Shown here: one piece after another, positions 1 through 6,849 of the stretch
How the letters are laid out: each line of letters begins with the position of its first letter
Numbering within the stretch: position 1 is the first letter of the stretch
NCBI GenBank assembly: GCA_934778125.1
Contig: CAKVOF010000031.1
Coordinates: 1-15,098 of the forward strand
DNA: 15,098 bases
Direction: 5' to 3'
Source of the DNA: an uncultured Clostridia bacterium
GTDB taxonomy: Bacteria; Bacillota; Clostridia; Christensenellales; UBA1242
Translations under genes and position numbers: made by a program
The notes under the pieces: model-generated
What the model was told of the DNA's origin: nothing
Seen by the model: the letters and a program-made list of their open reading frames with translations, nothing else
The model's database searches: none

Positions 1-290
1 TCTTAATTGCGGTTAATTATATTCTAGCTGGGTTAACAGCTGATTGGGTTATGATATTAATTGATGTTTTGCTTGGATTATTGTTAATCTGGGGTGTTGG
101 AACAATTTATGATAAAATAGCAATAAAAAGGGCTCAAAAGAAATTAGATAAACTTGAAGCGTTGAAGAAACGAGAAAAAGATGAAAAGCTTGAATCAGCA
201 CCAATTCAAAATCAAACTAAAGAGAAACCACAAATCACACCTAAAAAGAAAAGAAAAAGAAGAAATAGAAAGGTAAAAAATGATGACTAA
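1..290 (+). CDS. C-terminal part of a small membrane protein with a lysine-rich tail (5' end outside window)
   Basis: I do not recognise the family. The frame is open back to the first bases of the window (first full codon at 3), and the ATG at 51 has no ribosome binding site, so the real start is upstream. About 95 residues are visible. They begin with the end of one hydrophobic stretch, then a second hydrophobic segment from about residue 17 to 36, then a strongly basic, lysine- and glutamate-rich tail of about 55 residues ending in KKKRKRRNRK. This fits a membrane protein with a cytoplasmic positively charged tail, perhaps touching nucleic acid or ribosomes (inference). Its stop overlaps the dnaB start by about 11 bases, so the two are probably co-transcribed and translationally coupled. 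Confidence 0.6.
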   Translation, partial: LIAVNYILAGLTADWVMILIDVLLGLLLIWGVGTIYDKIAIKRAQKKLDKLEALKKREKDEKLESAPIQNQTKEKPQITPKKKRKRRNRKVKNDD

Positions 291-1725
291 GGAAAAAGTT
301 AAAGGCAGAGTTTTGCCACATAGTGCGGAAAGTGAGCAATGTGTGCTTGGTTGTGTTCTTATTGACCAAGATGCATGTATTAATATCCTAGGCGATTTAA
401 AAGATGATGACTTTTATATAGAAGCACATAAGTTAATATTTTCTAATATGAAAGAGGTTTATAATGCTAATCAACCAGTGGATTTTGTTAGCCTTTGCGA
501 TCAATTAGAAAAGGTCAATTTGCTTGATAGCATTGGTGGAATTGATTACATAACAACATTAACAAACATTGTTCCTAGTGCAAGCAACTACAAACATTAT
601 GAAGATATGGTTAAAAGAAATTCGATTTTAAGAAAATTGATTTCTGCGAGCCAAGATATTATAAACTACTCGTTTGATGGCCCAACAAAAGAAGATGCAA
701 TTGCGTTTGCGGAACAAAACATATTTAGTATTGCGGAAAAAGAAGATAGGGGTGGATTATCTCACGTTGCTGATGCTCTAGATAATGTTGTGGCAAAGTT
801 TGAAACAATTCAAAAAAACAAAGGTGCGTTGCAAGGGCTTAGCACGGGAATTTATGGTTTAGATAAACTAACAAATGGCTTGCATAATTCCGATTTAATA
901 TTGCTTGCTGCAAGGCCAGGTGGTGGTAAAACCAGCTTGGGTATGAACTTTGTTACTCATATAGCAATTGAAGAAAAGAAGAATGTTGCAATGTTCTCAC
1001 TTGAAATGAGCAAAGAACAAATTATGCAAAGAGCGTTATGCTCGGTTGGCTATGTTGATATGCAAAAAGCTTTGAGCGGTCAACTTAGTGTTAAGGATTG
1101 GCAAAGTATATGGTCGGCAAAGGAAAAGTTAGCTAATTCTCATATTTATGTTGATGAAGGGTTCTCTAAGAGTCCTGCAGATATTGTTAGTAAATGCAAG
1201 CGATTGAAAAGAGAAAAGGGCTTAGACTTTGTTATGATTGACTACTTGCAATTGATGCAAGGAACAAAGGCTGGCGAAAACCGTCAACAAGAAATTAGCC
1301 AAATTACGAGAACTTTGAAGATGGCAGCAAGGGAATTAAATGTGCCAATTTTGCTTCTATCACAGCTTTCTCGTGGAACTGAAAACAGAACTGACCACCG
1401 CCCAATGTTATCAGACTTAAGAGAGTCTGGTGCGATTGAGCAAGATGCCGATATTGTTATGTTTGTTTATAGACCAGATATGTATAACGACAGCAAAGAT
1501 AAAAATGCTCCAGCAGAACTTATTGTGGCAAAGCACAGAAATGGTCCAACAGATACAATTTACTTAAAATGGATTGGAAACACCACATCGTTTGTTAACT
1601 TTAATTCTGATGCAGAAAAACAAAGTTTGGAAAAAACCGCACCTATTGAAAAATCTAGTGATAATAACGGGGCTGAAGAAGTTATGGCAGAAGAAGTTGG
1701 AAGTGATATTGAAGATATTTTTTAA
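280..1725 (+). CDS. dnaB: Replicative DNA helicase DnaB
   Basis: This is the ring-shaped hexameric 5'-3' helicase that unwinds DNA ahead of the replication fork in the cytoplasm and works with DnaG primase. The 481 residues match the family's usual 440-480. The N-terminal helical domain (about 8-110) includes the typical opening PHSAESEQCVLG. A linker leads to the RecA-like domain, with LSTGIYGLDKLTNGL before Walker A (ARPGGGKTS, Lys217) and Walker B (FVMIDYLQLM, Asp321), then LLLSQLSRG and the SDLRESGAIEQDADIVMF block near the end. The last 35 or so residues are an acidic tail. Start: two ATGs lie in tandem at 280 and 283 behind GAAAGG at 268-273, and either could be used. The gene overlaps the upstream membrane-protein gene, and pyk follows after 24 bases. 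No intein or insertion is visible. In Bacillus this gene is called dnaC. Confidence 0.97.
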   Translation: MMTKEKVKGRVLPHSAESEQCVLGCVLIDQDACINILGDLKDDDFYIEAHKLIFSNMKEVYNANQPVDFVSLCDQLEKVNLLDSIGGIDYITTLTNIVPSASNYKHYEDMVKRNSILRKLISASQDIINYSFDGPTKEDAIAFAEQNIFSIAEKEDRGGLSHVADALDNVVAKFETIQKNKGALQGLSTGIYGLDKLTNGLHNSDLILLAARPGGGKTSLGMNFVTHIAIEEKKNVAMFSLEMSKEQIMQRALCSVGYVDMQKALSGQLSVKDWQSIWSAKEKLANSHIYVDEGFSKSPADIVSKCKRLKREKGLDFVMIDYLQLMQGTKAGENRQQEISQITRTLKMAARELNVPILLLSQLSRGTENRTDHRPMLSDLRESGAIEQDADIVMFVYRPDMYNDSKDKNAPAELIVAKHRNGPTDTIYLKWIGNTTSFVNFNSDAEKQSLEKTAPIEKSSDNNGAEEVMAEEVGSDIEDIF

Positions 1726-1749
1726 ACCAAAGAGTAAGGGGAAGGAAAA

Positions 1750-3159
1750 ATGAAAAAAACAAAAATAATTGCCACGCTAGGGCCTGCTTGCGATAATGTG
1801 AAAACATTAAGGCAAATGGTGTTGAACGGAATGAATGTTGCAAGAATAAATCTAAGCCACTCTAATAAAGATAGTTTGATTAAATTAGTTGAATTAGTTA
1901 AGAAAGTTAGAACTGAAATGAAAACCGACTTAGCGATTATGGTGGACACAAAGGGCCCTGAAATAAGAACGGGCGTGTTTGAAAATGGAAAAGCCAAACT
2001 AAAAAAAGGTCAAACATTTACATTCTTTAAAGAAAATATTGTGGGTGATGAAACAAAGTGCACAATATCTCAAAAAGAAATCTTTGATGATGTTAAAATC
2101 GGCAATAAATTTTCCGCATGCAATGGCTTAATTACTTTTAAGTGCGTTGATAAAGATGATAAGTCATTAACTTGCAAAGTGGTTTCTGGGGGCGAAATTG
2201 GCGATCATAAGTCGATGAGTTTTCCTCATATTCACCTAAGTGTGGAGTATTTGAACGACACAGACAAAGCGGATTTGATTTGGTCTATCGATAATGAAGT
2301 TGATTATATTGCTGCAAGTTTTGTTAGTTCAAAAGAAGATATATTAAAAATTTCGAAGTTAATAAAAGATAGAAATTCAAATGTTAAAATAATATCTAAA
2401 GTTGAAAATAAAATTGCATTAGATAATCTAGATGAAATAGTGGAATATTCTGATGGTGTTATGGTTGCAAGAGGTGATTTAGGAATTGAAATTCCGCTTG
2501 AAAAAGTGCCAAGATATCAAAAGAAAATTATTCAAAAATGCAATGAGTTGGGTAAAACTGTTATAATCGCAACAGAAATGCTTGAGAGTATGACAAAATC
2601 AATTAGGCCAACCCGTGCGGAAACAAGTGATGTTGCTAATGCGGTTTATGAAGGTGCAAGTGCTGTTATGCTTTCAGGCGAATCGGCTATTGGTAGGTAT
2701 CCTGAAGAGGCAGTTAGCACAATGGCAAAAATCGCAATACAAACAGAAAAGTCTATTGATTATAAAGATTGTTTTTTTAATGCTAAATATAAAGGAACTG
2801 CCATTCAAGATGTTATGAGTATCGCTTGCGTTCAAGCAAGTTTTATGATTAAAGATGTTAAAGCAATTGTTGTTTACACAGACTCAGGACATACTGCATT
2901 ATTTATTAGTAGGCTTCATCCGAATGTGCCTATTATTGCATTAACTCCAAGTTTTGAAACATACAATCAATTGGCGTTAGTTTGGAACGTTAAACCATAT
3001 TTGGTTAATGGAATTGGTAGGGCAGATGATTTAATTGATATTTCAAATGAAATCTTAATAAACAATAAAATAGCAAAACCCGGAGATGTTGTGTTGTTTG
3101 GTTCAGGAAGCAGAAAACCAACAAAAACCGATATGCTTAAAGTTCACATTCTTGAATAA
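1750..3159 (+). CDS. pyk: Pyruvate kinase
   Basis: Catalyses the last step of glycolysis, phosphoenolpyruvate plus ADP to pyruvate plus ATP, in the cytoplasm. The 469 residues match a compact enzyme without the extra C-terminal PEP-utiliser domain of some bacilli. Visible motifs are KIIATLGPAC at the N-terminus, ARINLSHS (Arg32), DTKGPEIRTG (68-75), the signature IISKVENK with catalytic Lys217 and metal-binding Glu219, MVARGDLG (Asp243), ATEMLESM and RPTRAETSDVANAV, and a C-terminal domain ending in DMLKVHILE. Glu71 in KGPEIR is the residue found in potassium-dependent enzymes; potassium-independent ones have Lys there. Two places differ from common bacterial sequences: ATEMLESM has Glu where Gln is usual, and the end of the B domain reads HKSMSFP rather than the common KGVNLP type. 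A strong ribosome site (AAGGGGAAGG, 1736-1745) fixes the start, 24 bases after dnaB. A terminator follows. Confidence 0.96.
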   Translation: MKKTKIIATLGPACDNVKTLRQMVLNGMNVARINLSHSNKDSLIKLVELVKKVRTEMKTDLAIMVDTKGPEIRTGVFENGKAKLKKGQTFTFFKENIVGDETKCTISQKEIFDDVKIGNKFSACNGLITFKCVDKDDKSLTCKVVSGGEIGDHKSMSFPHIHLSVEYLNDTDKADLIWSIDNEVDYIAASFVSSKEDILKISKLIKDRNSNVKIISKVENKIALDNLDEIVEYSDGVMVARGDLGIEIPLEKVPRYQKKIIQKCNELGKTVIIATEMLESMTKSIRPTRAETSDVANAVYEGASAVMLSGESAIGRYPEEAVSTMAKIAIQTEKSIDYKDCFFNAKYKGTAIQDVMSIACVQASFMIKDVKAIVVYTDSGHTALFISRLHPNVPIIALTPSFETYNQLALVWNVKPYLVNGIGRADDLIDISNEILINNKIAKPGDVVLFGSGSRKPTKTDMLKVHILE

Positions 3160-3190
3160 TTATTTTTGAATAATTAATATTTGAACAAAA

Positions 3191-3222
3191 AATTCAGTTA
3201 ATAAATTTAACTGAATTTTTTT
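3191..3222. terminator. Bidirectional rho-independent terminator after pyk
   Basis: A perfect 11-bp stem (3191-3201 with 3207-3217, arms AATTCAGTTAA and TTAACTGAATT) with a 5-base loop is followed on + by seven T (3216-3222). On the - strand the same hairpin is followed by T's from the A run at 3187-3192. It sits between convergent pyk and the 3273-4751 gene and can serve both. Confidence 0.85.
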
Positions 3223-3272
3223 ATATTTAATATTAAAATTATAAAGTGAACTTTTAAATTAAAACTGAAAAC

Positions 3273-4751
3273 TTAGGCAATAACATTAATTGTTGCAAAG
3301 AATATTTCTTTTCCAATAACTTTTAAAATTGGAAGGCGTGATTCAGGAACACTAGGAGTGCCGGTTTTAGGGTAAAGTTGAGGGGTTTCTGAAGGTGCTA
3401 TCCTAATATCTCCGCTTGATGAATTAATTTCACCTTTAGCCATACACATATAATGCTTCATATTTGTTATGTTAACACTTAATATCGAGTTTTCAGCATC
3501 AATTTTATAAGTTTTCACATCGGCATCACTTGAAGCATAATATAGGTCTTTTAAACTTACGCTTATGCTGGAATTACCAACGGATTTAATTTTGAATGGT
3601 GCGATTGCAGTTGTGAATGTGATGTTGCCAGAGTTTGTTGTGATGGTTGTGAAATCATTAGCATTTTTGGAAATGCTATTGCAAGTGATGTTCCCGCTTT
3701 TTGTTGTTTCAAAGTTTCCAATACCATAAAATAAGTTAACATTAATGTTTGCATTAGACGTTTTAACTTTTATATACTTAAGTGCTTCATTGATTGAAAC
3801 ATCGCCTTCAAGAGAATCAATAATGCAATTATCGTGAATCTTGCCAAATCTGATTTTTCCATTTGATGATTTTATGCTTGTTGTTCCTTTTACTTCATCA
3901 ATTTCAATTGAAGCCGATGATGTCAAAATTGAATTTTGAGATGAATTACTATCAAGCAGTTTAGTGATTTTTAAAACTATGTTTTTAACATTTGCTTCAA
4001 AACCATTTTGTTTTGTGTATAAGTAACTTGCTTCAAAGTAAATATCTTTGCTATTTATACTAACATCACTATTTAATGTGTTGAAAAAGAAGTTGCCTTT
4101 GTTTGAGTTTATTTGTGTTCCATTTGAAACATTAACAGTATTATATTTGGATCTAAAATCAAAGTTTCCTGTTGATGTTGTGATAAATAGGGAGTTAAGA
4201 TTTAATTCATCGGTTTCTGATTGAGAGATATAAAAGTTTCCGTTGGTTGTTGTAACATTTAAATCATTCAGCTTAAGCTCATTAATAGATATATTTGCGT
4301 TAGAACTTTTAACGCTTAAATTATATGTTAAGTTTTTTGGGACATTAACAGTAATTGCACAGTTTTTGTAAGACACAATTCCAACAGGCTCAATTAAAGT
4401 GATAGCTGAATAATTCGTGTCCTTTTCTCCAACAACACTTGCGTTTGAAACTTTAGAAGCACCAAATGCACTATCTTGAATAACATATGAAATATTATTC
4501 GAATCAACACCATTAACGGTTAGAGAAAAATTGTCAACATTTATTGCGAGATTGTATGGTAAACTTGAATCGGAAATTGCAACAAAATTATCGTTTGCTA
4601 TTTTTTCGTTTCTTATGATCATTCCATAGCCAAATAATTTAAGGTTTGGGAAAATGAACATTATTGCAACCACAAGAACAAACACAACGGCAACAACAAG
4701 TATGATTATTAAACTATAAAGCAATATTCCCTTTAATGTTTTGGTATTCAA
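3273..4751 (-). CDS. Single-pass membrane protein with DUF4097-like repetitive beta-strand domain
   Basis: Function unknown. The likely start is TTG at 4751, because GGAGG lies six bases upstream (4758-4762). Longer versions from 4787 would place that ribosome site inside the coding sequence. This gives 492 residues. Residues about 8-35 are a long hydrophobic segment, a signal anchor or signal peptide. The remaining roughly 450 residues are rich in Asn, Ser, Thr, Ile and Val, with a recurring strand-turn pattern: KSSNANISI, TTTNGNFYI, TSTGNFDF, KTSNANINV, TTNSGNITF, SSSGDIRI. This periodic T/S-S/N-G/A-N/D-I/F motif is typical of DUF4097/adhesin-like beta-helical proteins (family knowledge). 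Exposure outside the cell is inferred from the N-terminal anchor. A TATAAT -10 box lies at 4809-4814, about 50 bases before the start, with no convincing -35. The gene stands alone between a terminator and the tRNA region. Confidence 0.75.
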   Translation of the reverse strand: MNTKTLKGILLYSLIIILVVAVVFVLVVAIMFIFPNLKLFGYGMIIRNEKIANDNFVAISDSSLPYNLAINVDNFSLTVNGVDSNNISYVIQDSAFGASKVSNASVVGEKDTNYSAITLIEPVGIVSYKNCAITVNVPKNLTYNLSVKSSNANISINELKLNDLNVTTTNGNFYISQSETDELNLNSLFITTSTGNFDFRSKYNTVNVSNGTQINSNKGNFFFNTLNSDVSINSKDIYFEASYLYTKQNGFEANVKNIVLKITKLLDSNSSQNSILTSSASIEIDEVKGTTSIKSSNGKIRFGKIHDNCIIDSLEGDVSINEALKYIKVKTSNANINVNLFYGIGNFETTKSGNITCNSISKNANDFTTITTNSGNITFTTAIAPFKIKSVGNSSISVSLKDLYYASSDADVKTYKIDAENSILSVNITNMKHYMCMAKGEINSSSGDIRIAPSETPQLYPKTGTPSVPESRLPILKVIGKEIFFATINVIA

Positions 4752-4933
4752 TGAACGCCTCCAAAAGTGTGTTGTGATAACAAACACATTTTAATAGTCT
4801 TAGTATATATTATATTTCTTAATTTTGCAAACAATAGTTAAACTTAACAATTTGATTAAAAGCTATTTTTAGTATTTTTTCTCAATTTGCAGTTAATTTA
4901 ATAGTTTTATGTTTGTTTTTTATCATAAAAGGG

Positions 4934-4963
4934 TTGACTTTTTCATATAATATATGGTAATAT
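4934..4963 (+). promoter_or_regulatory. Vegetative promoter of tRNA-fMet
   Basis: TTGACT (4934-4939), 18 bases, then TAATAT (4958-4963) preceded by TGG, an extended -10. Transcription would begin around 4970, a few bases before the mature tRNA end at 4975. Confidence 0.7.
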
Positions 4964-4974
4964 ATAAAATATAT

Positions 4975-5050
4975 CGCGGGGTGGAGCAGATGGAAGCTCG
5001 TTGGGCTCATAACCCAAAGGCCGTAGGTTCAAGTCCTACCCCCGCTACCA
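4975..5050 (+). tRNA. Initiator tRNA-fMet (CAU)
   Basis: A 76-base cloverleaf with encoded CCA (5048-5050) and anticodon CAT (5008-5010). It is the initiator rather than the elongator for three reasons. Bases 1 and 72 do not pair (C1 opposite T72). The anticodon stem carries three consecutive G-C pairs (TTGGG/CCCAA). The D stem GAGC/GCTC has the A11-U24 pair that marks bacterial initiators. Most bacterial initiators have A at 72; T here is uncommon. The T arm GTAGG-TTCAAGT-CCTAC is perfect. It stands alone, with its own promoter and terminator. Confidence 0.95.
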
Positions 5051-5055
5051 ATAGA

Positions 5056-5090
5056 AAAAGAAGTCTTGTTAAAAGGCTTCTTTTGTTTTT
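5056..5090 (+). terminator. Rho-independent terminator of tRNA-fMet
   Basis: Stem 5056-5065 (AAAAGAAGTC) with 5075-5084 (GGCTTCTTTT), ten pairs including one T-G wobble, 9-base loop, followed by GTTTTT. Confidence 0.75.
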
Positions 5091-5197
5091 TAGTAATAAA
5101 CTAACATTACAGGTTGATAGTGTTTTCAATAATGTTTTTCAATTATAGTTATAACAATGACTTAAGACGGAAAAATTATACTCATTTTATACTCAGA

Positions 5198-5228
5198 AAC
5201 AAAAAAAGTGCTAATATTTTAGCACTTT
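5198..5228 (-). terminator. Rho-independent terminator of the tRNA-Met/tRNA-Glu unit
   Basis: A perfect 10-bp stem (5205-5214 with 5219-5228, AAAGTGCTAA/TTAGCACTTT) with loop TATT. On the - strand the stem runs into a T tract read from the A run at 5201-5207. It lies about 50 bases downstream of tRNA-Glu. Confidence 0.85.
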
Positions 5229-5280
5229 CAATCAATATATTGTGTTGAATTAGTCTGGAAAACACAACATATAGTAAAAT

Positions 5281-5355
5281 TGGTAGTCCCAAGGGGATTC
5301 GAACCCCTGTCGCCACCGTGAAAGGGTAGTGTCTTAACCACTTGACCATGGGACC
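5281..5355 (-). tRNA. tRNA-Glu (UUC)
   Basis: 75 bases with encoded CCA. The acceptor is GGTCCCA/TGGGACT (G1-T72 wobble), the D arm is of the GGTCAAGTGGTTAAGAC type typical of tRNA-Glu, and the anticodon loop CTTTCAC has anticodon TTC in a CTACC/GGTGG stem. The T arm is AGGGG-TTCGAAT-CCCCT. It is read after tRNA-Met from one promoter. Confidence 0.95.
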
Positions 5356-5378
5356 ATATTCAGATTTGGCATAGAAAT

Positions 5379-5455
5379 TGGTAGCGGCGATGGGATTCGA
5401 ACCTATGACCTTTCGGGTATGAACCGAACGCTATAACCAACTAAGCTACGCCGCC
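5379..5455 (-). tRNA. Elongator tRNA-Met (CAU)
   Basis: 77 bases with encoded CCA and anticodon loop TTCATAC in a TTCGG/CCGAA stem. It lacks the three G-C pairs of an initiator and has an ordinary GC-type D stem start, so elongator Met fits best; a lysidine-modified tRNA-Ile(CAU) is less likely from the overall sequence. Three places pair poorly: G1-T72 wobble, T13 opposite T22 in the D stem, and A51 opposite C63 in the T stem. It is the first gene of a two-tRNA unit. Confidence 0.88.
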
Positions 5456-5478
5456 ATAATTATTAAATCGACTTAAGA

Positions 5479-5507
5479 ATGATACACTATTTTAATTAGT
5501 ATGTCAA
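5479..5507 (-). promoter_or_regulatory. Vegetative promoter of the tRNA-Met/tRNA-Glu unit
   Basis: On the - strand, consensus TTGACA (5507-5502), exactly 17 bases, then TATCAT (5484-5479). The expected start is about 15-20 bases before tRNA-Met. This is the best-matching promoter in the window. Confidence 0.85.
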
Positions 5508-5708
5508 GATATATTTATTATTTTTTTTAAAATATTCCAAAAAATTACAATTATATTTATAATCAATTCAAACTTTTTGTTGCTAGTAGATGAGGAGTTG
5601 TTTGTTAAATTTAATTTTATGATTTGCTTCTTATAAATTTTGCCCTAAATTATTCTAAGGCATTATTTAGTTTTATCGTGTTTGCGTTGATAGATAAAGA
5701 TATTATAA
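5508..5708. other. Non-coding spacer, possible small RNA on the + strand
   Basis: No protein gene with a plausible start is visible on either strand. The stretch holds a TATAAT on + near 5560 with a poor -35 (TTCCAA) 17 bases upstream, and a small imperfect hairpin TGCCCTA...TAAGGCA around 5641-5662. A + transcript from there would run about 200 bases to the strong terminator at 5709-5771. I see no recognised RNA family. Confidence 0.25.
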
Positions 5709-5771
5709 AATAAAAAACTCTTAAGTTTCAAGTGGACCTAAAAGTTCGCTTTGATTTAAGAGTTTTTTATT
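5709..5771. terminator. Large bidirectional terminator hairpin at the end of divIC
   Basis: A perfect 16-bp outer stem (5709-5724 with 5756-5771) contains the divIC stop codon and gives a T run on both strands. The 31-base loop forms an inner stem, 5730-5737 with 5744-5751. As + strand RNA all eight positions pair, two by G-U. As - strand RNA those two become A-C or C-A mismatches. Confidence 0.85.
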
Positions 5772-6039
5772 TTGCTTTATATATAGTTTCTCCATTTTTG
5801 GCCCAATTTAAAATTTCGTGGGCGTAGTCTTGAAGATATTGCTCTCTATTTTTATAATAATTTAATTCGCTTGAATATGTTTCAATACTTTCTTGCAGGT
5901 TTTGATAGCTTTTTTCTAATGCTCTTTTTCTTGTGTTAAGAGTGGCGAGCCTTGCAAATTGGAAAATTAAAATGCAGGCCAAAATAAAAGCAATGATAAT
6001 TGTTATAACTGTTATAACTTTAACTTTCCTCTCGCTCAT
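5767..6039 (-). CDS. divIC: Septum formation initiator family protein (DivIC/FtsB type)
   Basis: A small bitopic division protein that forms a complex with FtsL and DivIB/FtsQ at the septum and helps activate septal peptidoglycan synthesis (family knowledge). The 90 residues show the family plan: a short basic cytoplasmic start, one membrane segment (about 8-30), then an extracytoplasmic coiled coil (about 33-65), ending in AHEILNWAKNGETIYK, which resembles the conserved A+E-L-x-x-x-x-x-GE-x-x-Y tail of DivIC. AAGGAG, five bases before the ATG, supports the start. It follows yabQ by nine bases, the same yabP-yabQ-divIC order as in B. subtilis, which supports DivIC over other FtsB/FtsL-like proteins. 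The stop codon lies inside the terminator stem. Confidence 0.88.
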   Translation of the reverse strand: MSERKVKVITVITIIIAFILACILIFQFARLATLNTRKRALEKSYQNLQESIETYSSELNYYKNREQYLQDYAHEILNWAKNGETIYKAK

Positions 6040-6048
6040 AACCGCTCC

Positions 6049-6411
6049 TTATTTGCTTAAATACTTTCCAAATTTTGTTTTGAAAAATTTTTCTTTTCCA
6101 ATTCTTAGTTTATTATACAACCAATTATTAAATTTGGCAATCAATTTTCCAATAGTTATTTTTTCAAGTATAATTGCTAAAACTAGAGCCGAAAGCAAAT
6201 AAATTCGGCTAACTCCATAATTAAGAGTATTAATTAAATAGATATAAATAAAGGATAAAGAAATGCAAGAGATTAAATCAATAATAAATTGAATTACTTT
6301 GTTTTTGTTTAAAAGTGTTAGAAAAATGTTGAGTATTTCGGTTGCAAGTGCAAAGATTAAGCCCGCACAAGCAAATTTTAAAAATAGAATCGATTGACTT
6401 GAAACAATCAT
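6049..6411 (-). CDS. yabQ: Sporulation membrane protein YabQ
   Basis: YabQ is a mother-cell membrane protein needed for spore cortex formation in B. subtilis (family knowledge). The 120 residues include three clear hydrophobic segments (about 7-33, 40-64 and 70-88) and then a basic, Lys/Arg-rich C-terminal stretch of about 30 residues with the shape of the family's tail (FNNWLYNKLRIGKEKFFKTK). Sequence identity to characterised YabQ looks low by eye; the call rests on topology, size and its place between yabP and divIC. Its ATG overlaps the yabP stop by one base (TAATG), so translation is coupled. Confidence 0.82.
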   Translation of the reverse strand: MIVSSQSILFLKFACAGLIFALATEILNIFLTLLNKNKVIQFIIDLISCISLSFIYIYLINTLNYGVSRIYLLSALVLAIILEKITIGKLIAKFNNWLYNKLRIGKEKFFKTKFGKYLSK

Positions 6412-6698
6412 TATTTAAAAATCCTTTTGAATAAGCTAGTGCTTCCGCTTTTGTCGTATTTCATACAATCGAAAATTCCCTCTGCTTCTAATAGTCCGTT
6501 TGTAACATCAAGCTTTGTTATATTAATATCTTTGCCTGTTATAATCATTTTAGTTGTGCCAATTTTTAAGAAGATGTTTTGGTCGTTTGAGCTAATAATT
6601 TCACTAACACCTGTTAGAGATAGTTTTTTCCTATTTGTTAGGGTTAGTGTTGAGTTAATGTTGGTTGTTTGTGCTTCATTGATAGTTATTTTTTGCAT
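6411..6698 (-). CDS. yabP: Sporulation protein YabP (YabP/YqfC family)
   Basis: YabP-family proteins are small soluble sporulation proteins made in the mother cell and linked to cortex or coat formation (family knowledge). The 95 residues show the expected pattern: RKKLSLTGVSEIISSNDQNI, then a strand-rich region with MIITGKDINITKLDVTNGLLEAEG, and a basic C-terminus (SLFKRIFK) like the family's FxxKLFx ending. AAAGGAG about six bases before the ATG supports the start. It is the first gene of yabP-yabQ-divIC. On the - strand CATATAGT (6742-6735) resembles a sigma-E -10 element (CATACAMT), but I found no matching -35, so sporulation control is inferred from the family, not from the promoter. Confidence 0.88.
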   Translation of the reverse strand: MQKITINEAQTTNINSTLTLTNRKKLSLTGVSEIISSNDQNIFLKIGTTKMIITGKDINITKLDVTNGLLEAEGIFDCMKYDKSGSTSLFKRIFK

Positions 6699-6751
6699 AT
6701 AAACTCCTTTGTTTTAATTTAGATTAATTTTTATAGACTATATGAAAGTGC

Positions 6752-6765
6752 ATCAAAGCTTTGAT
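6752..6765. repeat. 14-base perfect palindrome in the divergent yabP / ywmB-like spacer
   Basis: ATCAAAGCTTTGAT is fully self-complementary and lies 54 bases before the yabP start and 85-130 bases before the start of the divergent gene. It could be an operator for a dimeric regulator. In so AT-rich a sequence it could also be chance. Confidence 0.4.
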
Positions 6766-6849
6766 TGCTTTAAATAAATGTATATCTATATATAATTATT
6801 ATCTATTTTAAAGTATTAGAACTATTGCGAGTTTATTCTTAAATGATGG

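Noticed and set aside
51..290. A complete 79-residue gene starting at ATG 51
   Set aside because: No ribosome site before ATG 51, and the frame stays open to the window edge with membrane-like residues, so this is the tail of a longer gene.
4954..5148. A 64-residue open frame over the tRNA-fMet gene
   Set aside because: It runs through the promoter, the tRNA and its terminator; it is a by-product of the RNA gene.
5281..5455. G1-U72 in tRNA-Glu and elongator tRNA-Met as a novelty in itself
   Set aside because: To my knowledge this wobble also occurs in the same tRNAs of other low-GC Gram-positives; only the initiator's C1-U72 and the extra mismatches seem notable.
5933..6202. A hydrophobic + strand frame opposite divIC and yabQ
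   Set aside because: Antisense to two recognised genes, with no ribosome site; hydrophobicity mirrors the membrane codons of the other strand. The same applies to 6427-6702 opposite yabP.
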